DNA of 51,824 nucleotides from JAEUUM01 sp038326165 (GTDB lineage Bacteria > Bacteroidota > Bacteroidia > Chitinophagales > Saprospiraceae). Positions 43,351 to 51,824 of the stretch are shown here, one piece after another (positions within the stretch are counted from its first letter, which is position 1; each line of letters opens with the position of its first letter). The translations under genes were made by a program, and so were the position numbers. The notes beneath the pieces are model-generated. The model was not told the origin of the DNA and made no database searches. It saw only the letters and a list, made by a program, of their open reading frames with translations. Location: the NCBI GenBank assembly GCA_038326165.1, contig JBBQJT010000018.1, positions 1 to 51,824 of the forward strand. The letters run 5' to 3'.

Positions 43351-45459
43351 ATGCAACTAGAATCATTCTTTTATGACAACAAAATTGTTAAGCAATTTGG
43401 AATTGCAACCTTATTTTGGGGAATCATTGGCATGTTGGTGGGTATAATAATTGCCTTTCAACTTGCATATCCTGCTCTAAATTTTGGAATTCCCTACACT
43501 ACATTTGGCAGATTGAGGCCACTGCATACCAATGCCGTAATATTTGCATTTGTAGGAAATTCAATTTTTGGTGGCTCATATTACATCTTTCAAAGAGTTT
43601 TAAAAACTCGATTGTTCAGTGATACCTTGAGTAAAATCCACTTTTGGGGCTGGCAGTCAATAATTGTTTTAGGGGCAATCTCCTTGGTGTTAGGATACAC
43701 TACTGGTAAAGAATATGCAGAGTTGGAATGGCCGCTTGATATTTTGATCACACTTATTTGGGTGGTTTACGGTGTTAATATGTTTGGAACTTTAATTAAA
43801 AGAAGAGAACGACATCTCTATGTGGCAATTTGGTTTTTTATAGGATCTTGGGTCACAGTTGCATTGTTACATATAGTCAACTCTTTTGAATTACCAATTT
43901 CATTGACTAAGAGCTATAGTTTATATGCTGGAGTGCAGGATGCCCTTGTTCAATGGTGGTACGGTCACAATGCGGTTGCATTTTTCCTTACAACCCCTTT
44001 CCTTGGGTTGATGTACTATTTTGTGCCAAAAGCAGCAAATCGTCCAGTTTATTCTTACCGTTGGAGTATCATACACTTTTGGGCTTTGATATTTATCTAC
44101 ATTTGGGCAGGGCCTCACCACCTTTTGTACACAGCACTTCCGGAATGGGCACAAGCATTGGGTACCATCTTCAGTATTATGTTGATTTTACCTAGTTGGG
44201 GCGGTATGTTGAATGGACTCTTCACCCTTCGAGGTGCTTGGGACAAAGTTCGTGAAGACCCTATTCTTAAAATGTTTGTTGTGGCTTTGACATCCTATGG
44301 TATGGCTACTTTTGAAGGGCCACTTCTTTCATTAAAATCAGTTAATGCTATTAGTCACTATACTGACTGGACAATTGCGCACGTTCACGTAGGGGCACTT
44401 GGATGGAATGGTTTTCTAATTTTTGGAATACTTTACTACCTTATACCTAAAATGTGGGGAACCACACTGTACAGCAGAAATTTGGCAAACCAACATTTTC
44501 TGTTGGGTACAGTTGGGATACTTTTGTATGCTATTCCAATGTATTGGGCTGGTTTCACGCAAAGTATCATGTGGAAACAGTTTACAGAAAGCGGTCAGCT
44601 GCAATTCCAATTTATGGAAACATTGACCCACATTGCACCAATGTATATACTTAGAGGAATTGGTGGTTTATTATATTGGACCGGAGCTATCATGGCTTGT
44701 TACAATATCTACAAAACCATGCAACAGGGTACTTTCATTGCAAATGAAGCTGCTGAGGCCCTACCACTTTCGGAACAACCAATGCCCAATGGCAAACTAC
44801 ACTGGCACACTGCCATTGAAAGAAGACCTTTGACTATGTTGCTTTTTGCTTTTATTGCAGTTTCTATTGGTGGCGCTGTTGAATTGATCCCTACTTTCAT
44901 GATCAATGAAAATGTTCCCACCATCTCTTCAGTAAAACCATACACACCTTTGGAACTTCAAGGAAGAGATATTTACCTCAAAGAAGGATGCTACAATTGT
45001 CACTCGCAAATGGTAAGGCCGTTCAGGGACGAAGAAGCACGTTATGGCGAATATTCCAAAGCCGGTGAATTTGTTTACGATCACCCCTTCCAATGGGGAA
45101 GTAAACGAACAGGACCAGATTTGCATAGAGTTGGTGGCAAGTATCCTAACAACTGGCATTACAACCATATGAGAAATCCTACAGACATGACTCCTGGTAG
45201 TTTGATGCCTCCCTATCCTTGGTTGCTTGAAGTTGACTTGGATGTAAGCACTACCGAAGCCAAAATCAATGCCATGCGAAAATTAGGTGTACCATATCCT
45301 GAAGGTTATGAAAAAATAGCGATTTATGATCTTTACAAGCAAGCAGATGCTATTGCTGCTGATCTAAAAATTGAAAAGATCAAAACCGACAGGAATAAAG
45401 AAATAATCGCTTTGATTGCTTACTTGCAGAGATTGGGAACCGACATTAAGAAGAAATAA
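43351..45459 (+). CDS. ccoN: Fused cbb3 cytochrome c oxidase subunits I and II (CcoN-CcoO)
   Basis: The 702-residue catalytic core of the high-affinity proton-pumping terminal oxidase. Residues about 1-480 are CcoN, with at least twelve membrane segments: a haem-ligand histidine in RPLHTNAVIFAF, the WWYGHNAVAFF copper-ligand region, GPHHLLYTALPEWAQ with the histidine pair, and DWTIAHVHVGALGWNG with the two haem ligands. Residues about 530-702 are CcoO with one c-type haem site, CYNCHSQMVRPF, and a methionine-rich SLMPPYPW. The N-O fusion is the usual Bacteroidota form. Confidence 0.96.
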   Translation: MQLESFFYDNKIVKQFGIATLFWGIIGMLVGIIIAFQLAYPALNFGIPYTTFGRLRPLHTNAVIFAFVGNSIFGGSYYIFQRVLKTRLFSDTLSKIHFWGWQSIIVLGAISLVLGYTTGKEYAELEWPLDILITLIWVVYGVNMFGTLIKRRERHLYVAIWFFIGSWVTVALLHIVNSFELPISLTKSYSLYAGVQDALVQWWYGHNAVAFFLTTPFLGLMYYFVPKAANRPVYSYRWSIIHFWALIFIYIWAGPHHLLYTALPEWAQALGTIFSIMLILPSWGGMLNGLFTLRGAWDKVREDPILKMFVVALTSYGMATFEGPLLSLKSVNAISHYTDWTIAHVHVGALGWNGFLIFGILYYLIPKMWGTTLYSRNLANQHFLLGTVGILLYAIPMYWAGFTQSIMWKQFTESGQLQFQFMETLTHIAPMYILRGIGGLLYWTGAIMACYNIYKTMQQGTFIANEAAEALPLSEQPMPNGKLHWHTAIERRPLTMLLFAFIAVSIGGAVELIPTFMINENVPTISSVKPYTPLELQGRDIYLKEGCYNCHSQMVRPFRDEEARYGEYSKAGEFVYDHPFQWGSKRTGPDLHRVGGKYPNNWHYNHMRNPTDMTPGSLMPPYPWLLEVDLDVSTTEAKINAMRKLGVPYPEGYEKIAIYDLYKQADAIAADLKIEKIKTDRNKEIIALIAYLQRLGTDIKKK

Positions 45460-45476
45460 ATTCACAAATCAACATC

Positions 45477-45635
45477 ATGAAATTCAAAAACTATTTGGAA
45501 CAAATAGACGGCGTAAGTATCTATCCAATAATCTCACTTTTGCTTTTTTCTGCAATTTTTATTGGTGTAATCATTTATGTATTTACGGCTGATAAAAAAA
45601 GTATGGACCAGAAAGCCAATATTCCTATAAATTAA
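45477..45635 (+). CDS. ccoQ: cbb3 oxidase subunit CcoQ
   Basis: A 52-residue protein read in the gap between ccoNO and ccoP: MKFKNYLEQIDGVSIYPIIS, one membrane segment (about 16-36, ending IIYVFTADKK) and a short polar tail. Size, single helix with a following basic stretch and position between ccoO and ccoP identify CcoQ, which stabilises the oxidase complex. 12 nt before ccoP. Confidence 0.8.
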   Translation: MKFKNYLEQIDGVSIYPIISLLLFSAIFIGVIIYVFTADKKSMDQKANIPIN

Positions 45636-45647
45636 GCCACAATAATT

Positions 45648-46823
45648 ATGAAAAATCATCATAAATCACTGATCAAATTCAGCACCATAGCAATTATACT
45701 GACACTCTCAAGTGTCTCAGTTTATGCGGCTGAAGCAACATCCCAAACCACAACAAAAGCTCTATTCCAAACTGAGGATTTGCTGCGCTATGTACTTCTT
45801 GCAGTCACAGCTTTGTTCGTTTTTATCATTTTTGCATTGAACAATATGCTAAAACTTGCAATGAAAGCCTACCGAAATAAAATTATAACCGAGAGAAACA
45901 GCGGCCTTAAGTCAATCGTGTTGATCCTGGGTAGCAGCTTGATTTCTACTGCATTGTCAGCCCAAGCTGCTGTTGTACCGGCTGCGGTAGCGGTTGGGGA
46001 ATCTACTGTTTTTGACAATTGGGGCAACAACCTTTTAATGGGTGGTATTTTTATTTTATTCATTGTAATCCTGGTTTTAATTAAAACCATTGTGACCATT
46101 TCTGGTCTCGACGAAAGTGCAAAATCATTGGAAGTGGAGCCTGTAAGAGTCGTAGAGAAATCTTTTTTCCAGAAAATCAATGATACTGTACCTATCGAAG
46201 AAGAGGCAAGTATTGACCTTATGCATGATTACGATGGAATAACTGAACTAGATAATAAAGTTCCCTCATGGTGGAGTTGGACATTCGCTGCAAGTATCCT
46301 ATTTGGAGTGATATATTTGCTAAGAATGTTTGTATTGGAATCCATGCCGTCCCAATATGTTGAACTTGAAAGGGCCAATGAGGCAGCTTCAATAGCCAAA
46401 ATCGAGTATTTGAAAACCCAAGCCAATAATGTTGATGAAACAAATGTGGTGATGCTAGGAGCAACAGACATAGCACAAGGCGCATCTCTCTATGCTGCCA
46501 ACTGTGTGGCATGCCACGGAAACATCGGACAAGGTGGTGTTGGGCCAAATCTTGCCGATGACTATTGGATTCATAAAGGAGGAATCAAAGACATCTTCTA
46601 CTCATTAAAATATGGCTGGCAAGAAAAAGGAATGAAAGCATGGAAAGATGACTTCTCCCCTTCTCAAATAGCCCAATTATCCAGTTTTGTAAAAACTTTG
46701 CACGGAACCAATCCACCTGGAGGTAAAGCAAAACAAGGAGAACTTTATAATGATGAAGAAGAAAACAATAAAATAGAAGCCAAGGTTCCAACAGCTACCA
46801 CTGATTCAGTTCAGGTAAAATAA
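45648..46823 (+). CDS. ccoP: cbb3 oxidase subunit III (CcoP), monohaem
   Basis: A 391-residue membrane-anchored cytochrome c. It has several hydrophobic segments (about 8-28, 46-66, 86-112, 130-152 and 208-228), the CcoP N-terminal signature YDGITELDNKVPSWWSWTF, then a single cytochrome c domain with CVACHGNIGQGGVGPNL and a GMKAWKD methionine ligand. The canonical proteobacterial CcoP has two haem c sites; this one has one, as in other Bacteroidota. The tail after 350 is acidic and low in complexity. Confidence 0.92.
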   Translation: MKNHHKSLIKFSTIAIILTLSSVSVYAAEATSQTTTKALFQTEDLLRYVLLAVTALFVFIIFALNNMLKLAMKAYRNKIITERNSGLKSIVLILGSSLISTALSAQAAVVPAAVAVGESTVFDNWGNNLLMGGIFILFIVILVLIKTIVTISGLDESAKSLEVEPVRVVEKSFFQKINDTVPIEEEASIDLMHDYDGITELDNKVPSWWSWTFAASILFGVIYLLRMFVLESMPSQYVELERANEAASIAKIEYLKTQANNVDETNVVMLGATDIAQGASLYAANCVACHGNIGQGGVGPNLADDYWIHKGGIKDIFYSLKYGWQEKGMKAWKDDFSPSQIAQLSSFVKTLHGTNPPGGKAKQGELYNDEEENNKIEAKVPTATTDSVQVK

Positions 46824-46828
46824 AAATA

Positions 46829-48226
46829 TTGAGCTACTCAAGTAGAAACACCGATCCGGATTTTAGAGATAAAATCTCTACCGTAGATACTGCAGGGAAA
46901 AGAAAATGGATGTATGTTTTTCAACCTAAAGGAAAGCTATATAACTTAAGGACGCTCTCTAGTATTTTTTATTTGTTGCTACTCTTTGGATTGCCATTTG
47001 TAAAATGGAATGGCAATCCAATGTTTTTATTCAACATCACCCATTCAAAATTTATCTTTTTTGGACAGGTTTTTTTGCCACAAGATTTCATTCTATTTGG
47101 AATTGGAATGCTGGTATTTTTGCTATTTATCATTGTTTTTACTTTGATCTTTGGAAGGGTTTTTTGCGGATGGGCATGCCCACAAACTATTTTTTTGGAA
47201 CTTGTATTTAGGAGAATTGAATACTGGATTGAAGGACCTGCTCATAAACAAGAAATTGCAGATGGTAAGGAATGGACCAAAGAGATGTACATCCGCAAAG
47301 GGATTAAGCATATTATTTTCTTCAGCATTTCATTTATGATCGCCAATGCTTTTTTATCCTATATTATTGGTGTTGACGCATTGTTTAAAATAATGTTGGA
47401 GCCAATCAGTCAACATGTGACTGGCTTTGTAATGATTATAGTCTTTACTATTCTATTCTATGCTGTTTTTGCTTTTGTTCGTGAAATTACCTGCATTGTC
47501 ATTTGCCCCTACGGCAGACTCCAAGGTGTGCTATTGGATAAAAACTCCATCGTGGTTATCTATGACTACATCCGCGGTGAACCAAGATCCAAAAAAAGAA
47601 AAACAGAAGAAAAGATTGGTGATTGTATCGAATGTGGCATGTGTGTCAACGTTTGTCCAACTGGGATTGACATACGCAACGGCACCCAACTGGAATGCGT
47701 CAATTGCACTGCATGTGTTGATGCATGTAATATGATGATGACCAATGTTAACTTGCAACCCGATCTAATAAAATTTGCAAGTGAAAATGATGTAGCATCT
47801 GGAATAAAACCTCGTTTGACAACACGGATAATAGGTTACAGTGCAGTTTTGTTGATTCTACTTGGAGCTTTAGTAGGATTGCTCATCACACGAAGCAAAT
47901 TTGATGCAACGGTATTGCGAATCCCAGGTCAAATCTTGCAAGAAAACGTAGACAATACCATCAGCAATTTGTATAAAATAAAAGTAGTGAGCAAAAGTGG
48001 GTACACAGAGCCCTACCATCTTGAAATGGACAAAAGCTTTGCCAAAATTGAGTACGTCGGGAAAAATTTGGACTCCTTATATTCTGGAATAGAAAGCGAG
48101 GAAACCTTCTTTATTAAAGTTCCAAAGGATCATATTAAAGAAAGGAAAGAAGAATTAAAAATTTTGGTCAAGTCAGGTAACGAGGTCATTCAAACAAAAA
48201 AAATAACGTTCATCGGAGAATACTAA
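46829..48226 (+). CDS. ccoG: Cytochrome c oxidase accessory protein CcoG (FixG/RdxA)
   Basis: A 465-residue polyferredoxin-like membrane protein that reduces copper(II) for cbb3 assembly. Four to five membrane segments flank FCGWACPQTIFLELVFRRIE. Two [4Fe-4S] motifs follow, CIECGMCVNVCPTGIDIRNG and CVNCTACVDACNMMM. The C-terminal domain (about 365-465) is the immunoglobulin-like FixG domain. The only start that keeps the conserved N-terminal DFRDKISTVDTAGKRKW segment is a TTG at 46829, 5 nt after ccoP; the next ATG would remove it. Confidence 0.93.
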   Translation: MSYSSRNTDPDFRDKISTVDTAGKRKWMYVFQPKGKLYNLRTLSSIFYLLLLFGLPFVKWNGNPMFLFNITHSKFIFFGQVFLPQDFILFGIGMLVFLLFIIVFTLIFGRVFCGWACPQTIFLELVFRRIEYWIEGPAHKQEIADGKEWTKEMYIRKGIKHIIFFSISFMIANAFLSYIIGVDALFKIMLEPISQHVTGFVMIIVFTILFYAVFAFVREITCIVICPYGRLQGVLLDKNSIVVIYDYIRGEPRSKKRKTEEKIGDCIECGMCVNVCPTGIDIRNGTQLECVNCTACVDACNMMMTNVNLQPDLIKFASENDVASGIKPRLTTRIIGYSAVLLILLGALVGLLITRSKFDATVLRIPGQILQENVDNTISNLYKIKVVSKSGYTEPYHLEMDKSFAKIEYVGKNLDSLYSGIESEETFFIKVPKDHIKERKEELKILVKSGNEVIQTKKITFIGEY

Positions 48227-48230
48227 TTTT

Positions 48231-48671
48231 ATGAAAAATCTATTTCACGCTGGTAATGTAATCCTATTTGGTTTTGGTGGCATGATTGTTTTTATGAGCT
48301 ACTTGGTTTACCAATGTATTTTGAACCCATCAGTAATGGTAGGTGATAATTACTACCAAAAAGAACTAAAGTACCAAGAAGTCATTGATGCCAAAAACAA
48401 TACAATCCCGTTTTCTGACTCTTTGATTCTCACCAAACAGAATTCTAGTATCATCATTCAGATACCCTTTTCTATCAATCATGCAATGACAAAGGCATCA
48501 TTGTTGGCTTACAATCAAGCAGATGATAAAAAAGACAAATCCATTGATTTGGCACAAAACGCATCTGGGATCTACACCATAGATACCAAATCCTGGGGAA
48601 ATGGCAATTACGCGTTAAAACTTTCTGTTCAATCCGGCAACAGAGACTATTATATGGAGTTTAAATATTGA
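48231..48671 (+). CDS. ccoH: FixH/CcoH family protein
   Basis: A 146-residue protein with one N-terminal membrane segment (about 8-32) and a periplasmic domain. The motif VGDNYYQKELKYQEVIDAKNN is the CcoH/FixH hallmark (N-Y-Y-x-K-E-x2-Y-Q). CcoH acts with CcoI and CcoG in oxidase assembly. It lies 4 nt after ccoG and its stop overlaps a TTG of the next gene. Confidence 0.9.
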   Translation: MKNLFHAGNVILFGFGGMIVFMSYLVYQCILNPSVMVGDNYYQKELKYQEVIDAKNNTIPFSDSLILTKQNSSIIIQIPFSINHAMTKASLLAYNQADDKKDKSIDLAQNASGIYTIDTKSWGNGNYALKLSVQSGNRDYYMEFKY

Positions 48672-48673
48672 AC

Positions 48674-49378
48674 ATGAGCGTGGCTATAGGATCTGCCTTT
48701 TTGCTTGGAATTTTTGGAAGTCTTCATTGCTTAGGCATGTGTGGCCCCTTGGTTATGAGTTTGCCTTTTCAAAACCTTGGAACCAACAAAACTTGGTTTG
48801 CTAATCTCAGCTATCATCTAGGAAAAACAAGCACTTATGCATTGATGGGAACGGTTGCGGGCGTAATTGGGGAAGGATTTGTTTTATTAAAATGGCAACA
48901 AAGTTTATCAATTGGGGCAGGCATAATTCTGCTGCTCATTACGATTGTACCAATTGTCAAGCAGAAATTACAGTTTCAACTTCCTTTACAAAGTCAATTT
49001 GCCAAACTTTATGCCAAACTTGCTCAAAATCCGAAGCTTTGTTACTTTTTTGGGTTTGGTTTTTTGAATGGATTATTGCCGTGCGGATTAGTTTATGCCG
49101 CCTTGGCTGCTGCAACTGTTTCGGGCACAGCTTTTGATGGACTAATTTTTATGACGTTCTTTGGCTTGGGTACGATGCCGGCCTTAACCGCTATTGGAGT
49201 TTTTAAGAATAAATTGCCTGTTAGCTGGCGGAAACAAATGTTTAGAAGTTCATATTATTTATCGCTTGTAGTAGGAATATTACTTATCCTGCGCGGGCTT
49301 AATTTAGGAATCCCTTATGTGAGTCCATCATTTGATGCCAATACCCATGAAGTAACCTGTGCCCACCCAGGCAGTTGA
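48674..49378 (+). CDS. TauE/SafE-like (UreH-type) membrane protein of the cco cluster
   Basis: A 234-residue inner-membrane protein with about six hydrophobic segments. The start MSVAIGSAFLLGIFGSLHCL and the motif GSLHCLGMCGPLVMSLP with a Cys-x3-Cys pattern, repeated in part as FGFLNGLLPCGLVYAALAAA, are typical of the TauE/SafE-like proteins that end cco clusters. The cysteines and methionines suggest copper or nickel handling rather than sulfite export. A TTG two codons upstream is also possible; the ATG is preferred. Last gene of the cco operon. Confidence 0.85.
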   Translation: MSVAIGSAFLLGIFGSLHCLGMCGPLVMSLPFQNLGTNKTWFANLSYHLGKTSTYALMGTVAGVIGEGFVLLKWQQSLSIGAGIILLLITIVPIVKQKLQFQLPLQSQFAKLYAKLAQNPKLCYFFGFGFLNGLLPCGLVYAALAAATVSGTAFDGLIFMTFFGLGTMPALTAIGVFKNKLPVSWRKQMFRSSYYLSLVVGILLILRGLNLGIPYVSPSFDANTHEVTCAHPGS

Positions 49379-49379
49379 G

Positions 49380-49603
49380 TTAAACCCAAAATCCCCAATA
49401 ATGGATTTTTCCTCTGAGCAAAGCTCCATCAGTCGACGAAAATCTTTGATTTTTCGACTTTAAAGCCCTGATATTTAAAAAATCGTCAGGGGGGTTAAAT
49501 CCCCTACGAGTCTAATACGATTGTAGGAGTCGTCAGACCCGACAAATTTTTGGAATAACCAAAAATATCGTCGATTCAACGCTAACGTTGAATTTGGGTT
49601 AAA
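49380..49603 (+). repeat. Structured dispersed repeat, copy B
   Basis: Homologous to copy A at 17934-18184 and in the same orientation. The ends TTAAACCCAAAATC and GAATTTGGGTTAAA are inverted repeats (12 of 14 pairs match). Internal hairpins are GAGC-AAA-GCTC, CGAAAATC-TTT-GATTTTTCG, CCCTGA..TCAGGG, AGGGG..CCCCT and a perfect ATTCAACG-CTAA-CGTTGAAT near the 3' end. The left end AAAATCC..GGATTTTT (49388-49410) could also end the cco transcript. It lacks the extra bases after the left end found in copy A. Confidence 0.85.
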
Positions 49604-50021
49604 GTGGATAAATATAAGTTTGTTGGGCTTTTTATTTCAAAAATTAAAGACCATTACCAAAGCCCCATACATCAATTTTATGCACCCAAAAATTTAGAAA
49701 CCAAATGACCATTCAATAAAATTAGATGTCTTAAAACGTCTCTAATAAAGCCGTTTTATTTATTAAAAATTGAGCTTTTGTGTTTTTGGGAGGGTTGCGC
49801 AATAGTTACCGCTGTTACAAGCTGGTGTTCTTGTCCACGGAGCTTGTAAACCATTGTCGTTATTGAGTTTATGTGTCATTGTCGTGTCGGCTGTGTGTTG
49901 CGTATTTTTTATTTTTTGAAGCGTTGGATTTTTTTTAATTCAATTTTGTTTGGGCTGGAAAGGTGAAAGCTCTTTTGCAATTTTGGGTCTGTGCGTTGGC
50001 TTGTGCGAATTGCAAATGTGC
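49604..50021. other. G+T-rich intergenic DNA with inverted repeats
   Basis: No gene was recognised. From about 49790 the plus strand becomes markedly G+T-rich. It contains two 9-bp inverted repeats: TTACAAGCT (49815-49823) with AGCTTGTAA (49841-49849), and TTTGCAATT (49974-49982) with AATTGCAAA (50008-50016). The change in composition marks the border between the cco operon and the restriction genes. Confidence 0.6.
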
Positions 50022-51086
50022 TTACACATGTGCGATGGCTTCTTCCGTTTCTACTTCAATTATTCTTTTTAAACGTGATGAAATATTTCTCCAATTTGAA
50101 TTTAAGTTAATGGTTCGTATTTGAATTTTATGTTCGTTGTATTTGAAGTTTAAATTATAGTCTGTTTCAATGGTCGGATAAAGTAAAATTCCAGTTGCAT
50201 TTTGTGTTTTTAAATTTGTGTCTTGTTGGTTCAATAGATAACTGAAAAGCTGATATAGATTGGCTGATTTTATTCTTTCTTTATCGTAATTTATGGTCAT
50301 AGTTTCTCGATAGAACTTTGCATCAATTATTATCTTCTCATTGTCATTTTCCAACGTTATATCAGTTTCCATTTGCGGTAAATATTGATAGCTGTCATTA
50401 TCAGAGTTTTCAAATTGCCACTTAATAGTTTCCTTTTTTACAGTCTTATATTTCTGTTGCTCGATTTTATAGAAGTTTCTAATAAATGATTCAAATAACT
50501 GATTCATTTTTTTATCATCTCTTGTGAAGTCGGAGAACTTATATTTCCCTTGTTATTCTGACGGCAATGTGCTTTCATAAATAATTTGACAAACATTCAT
50601 TACAAATCCATAGAAACGGTTGTTTCTATTCAGTTTTACTTGTTTGAAAAGCGAATTAGTAATTTCAATTTGCTCAATGTCGGACAACATTCTTTGTAAA
50701 CTAACTAATTCATTTTTTAGTTGCTTGTCAAGTCCTTTGGTTCTTGTCAGTCTGTAAATTGTTGAAACTAAAATACGGTTTGAAATTATGTTTGCGGAAA
50801 AATCGTCAAATGTGCAGATTGTTCTTTGCTTGAAAAGCAAATTGCTTTTCAATGTTTGACTAATTTGAACTTTACCTTTTACGCCTGCAAGTTCCTCTGT
50901 GTGGTCAACATAATTTTTATCAATGCCCCTTTTCAAAAGCATTTTTGTAGCATTAATTAAAATCTTTGCAAAAAGGTCAAGAAGTTCTGTTTTGTCGTCT
51001 ATAGAAACATTTACACGTTCTTTCTCCTCTAGCTTGTTCCAAGCATAGCAAAGTAAATAGTAAATATTTTCGATAGGTATTTGCAT
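50022..51086 (-). pseudogene. mcrC: McrC restriction component, interrupted by one in-frame stop
   Basis: McrC is the nuclease partner of the GTPase McrB, which cuts DNA with methylated cytosine. The frame is 354 codons long but broken by TAA at 50553-50555, after STLPSE. Without the stop the frame continues as QGKYKFSDFTRDDKKMNQLF, the normal McrC sequence, so no bases are missing. The N-terminal piece (177 residues) has IPIENIYYLLCYAWNKLEE. The C-terminal piece (161 residues from an internal ATG at 50507) has the PD-(D/E)xK site with IIIDAKFY. A truncated product would lack the nuclease domain. The gene starts 3 nt after mcrB. Confidence 0.85.
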
Positions 51087-51089
51087 TAC

Positions 51090-51824
51090 TTATCTTGATA
51101 ATTGTTTTAAAACTTCCGTAACAGTTGCAGAATCATCAAACCATATTTCTTCTAATAGTGGTTTCAATTCAAAACTTAAAATTTCATTCCACCATTTATT
51201 TTCATCCTCATTCGTTGTAAAGGTGCAGAAATAGCTGTGTCCAATTTGAAATCCTTCACCAAGATTAATGTCCTCTCTTATTTTGCCATTAACTTTCGTA
51301 ACCGCTGAACAAATATGTTCAACCATTGGAGACGTTAAACCTTTTGAAGAAAGAAATAAACGGAAATTGTCGCCATAATCAGGTTGAAGTGTAATAAAAG
51401 CAAATCGTCTTCTTAAAGCATAATCAACAATAGCCAGTGAACGGTCTGCTGTGTTCATTGTTCCAATGATGTATAAATTTGAAGGAACATAAAAACGGTC
51501 TTCTTCGTCTTCTGCGTATGTTAGTTTTAATGCAAATTTTTCTTCTCTTTTATCTGCTTCAATTAGCATCATCAATTCTCCGAATATTTTACTCAGATTT
51601 CCTCTGTTTATTTCGTCTATAATAAAAAAGAAAGGTCTGTCAGGATGTGCCAATGCTCTTTGACAGAATGAGTAGAATATTCAGTCTCTTAAATCAAAAC
51701 CGCCTTTTTGTGTTGGTCTTAAACCTTGAATAAAATCTTCATAGCTGTAGGATTGGTGAAACTGCACCATTTCAATGTTTGCATCTTTAACTTCTTGCAT
51801 TATTTCGTAAGCCAATTTTCTGGC
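51090..51824 (-). pseudogene. mcrB: McrB GTPase C-terminal part, interrupted by TGA; continues outside the window
   Basis: AAA+ GTPase motor of McrBC. The segment inside the window covers VQFHQSYSYEDFIQGLRPTQ, Walker B FFFIIDEINRGNLSKIFGEL, sensor I GTMNTADRSL and the arginine finger region DYALRRRFAF. A TGA at 51681-51683 splits GGFDLRD from IFYSFCQRAL in the same frame. McrB relatives have glycine at that place (RDGIFY), so GGA to TGA is the simplest change. TGA ends normal genes here (hemC, gldA), so it is not recoded. The Walker A part lies beyond the window edge. Confidence 0.82.

Noticed and set aside
50508..50555. Frameshift between the two mcrC pieces.
   Set aside because: The pieces are in the same frame. 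Reading through the TAA gives 15 normal McrC residues, so it is a single stop codon.
51681..51683. TGA in place of glycine in mcrB, as if UGA coded glycine.
   Set aside because: TGA ends hemC, gldA and the TonB receptor gene at sensible places, and the window is Bacteroidota, not Gracilibacteria. A nonsense mutation is simpler.

Overview
The window comes from a Bacteroidota chromosome, most likely a free-living, gliding Saprospiria-like bacterium. The evidence is a type IX secretion (T9SS) type B C-terminal domain, gldA-gldF-gldG, fused ccoN-ccoO, a BtuB/BtuG-like pair, a DUF4293 protein, and many TAnnTTTG promoter boxes with few Shine-Dalgarno sites. The DNA is AT-rich, with short gaps and frequent ATGA or TAATG overlaps inside operons. 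No tRNA, rRNA, CRISPR array or intact transposase gene was recognised.

Layout. Positions 1-9,060 hold housekeeping and envelope genes: lpxD, hemC-hemD, two YceI-like proteins, an OB-fold lipoprotein-like protein, an MFS exporter, DUF4293, a divergent HxlR regulator/YceI pair, an SRPBCC-GyrI protein and a DUF547 protein. Positions 9,197-15,632 carry gldA-gldF-gldG, a DUF4340 protein, a zinc-dependent phospholipase C/S1-P1 nuclease-type enzyme and aroE. Positions 15,700-21,900 carry a small carboxypeptidase-regulatory-like protein, sdaA, tatD, rnhA, an LptF/G permease and a PAP2 phosphatase. Positions 21,948-29,313 carry a giant secreted T9SS protein and a TonB receptor plus beta-propeller lipoprotein pair of the cobalamin (BtuB/BtuG) type. 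Then follow xseA-xseB, rluF and an mlaE-mlaF-mlaD lipid transporter.

Positions 34,854-36,595 form a phototrophy module: a DTE-type, green-tuned proton-pumping rhodopsin and the Blh retinal-forming dioxygenase. A strong terminator hairpin separates them. The rhodopsin has glycine at the helix E position that opens a fenestration for a carotenoid antenna in xanthorhodopsin-like pumps. Upstream is an unknown gene broken by two homopolymer indels. Positions 39,249-49,378 form a microaerobic respiration island: an Fnr-type regulator with four candidate cluster cysteines, a hemerythrin-like protein lacking key ligands, ccoI, ccoS, ccoNO, ccoQ, a monoheme ccoP, ccoG, ccoH and a TauE/SafE-like protein. 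Two nearly identical palindromes (AACATGA-N6-TCATRTT) lie at exactly the same distance, 51.5 bp from centre to the promoter box, ahead of two transcription units of this island. They are the best candidate for an undescribed regulon operator. Light-driven and low-oxygen respiratory proton pumping therefore sit side by side.

The last 2.4 kb is a foreign-looking segment with G+T-rich DNA and inverted repeats. It carries an mcrB-mcrC restriction operon in which each gene is interrupted by one in-frame stop. Two copies of a 225-250 bp structured repeat with related ends lie 31 kb apart (17,934 and 49,380). G-free arrays of CCATAAA-like units occur at 1-37 and 7,105-7,257.
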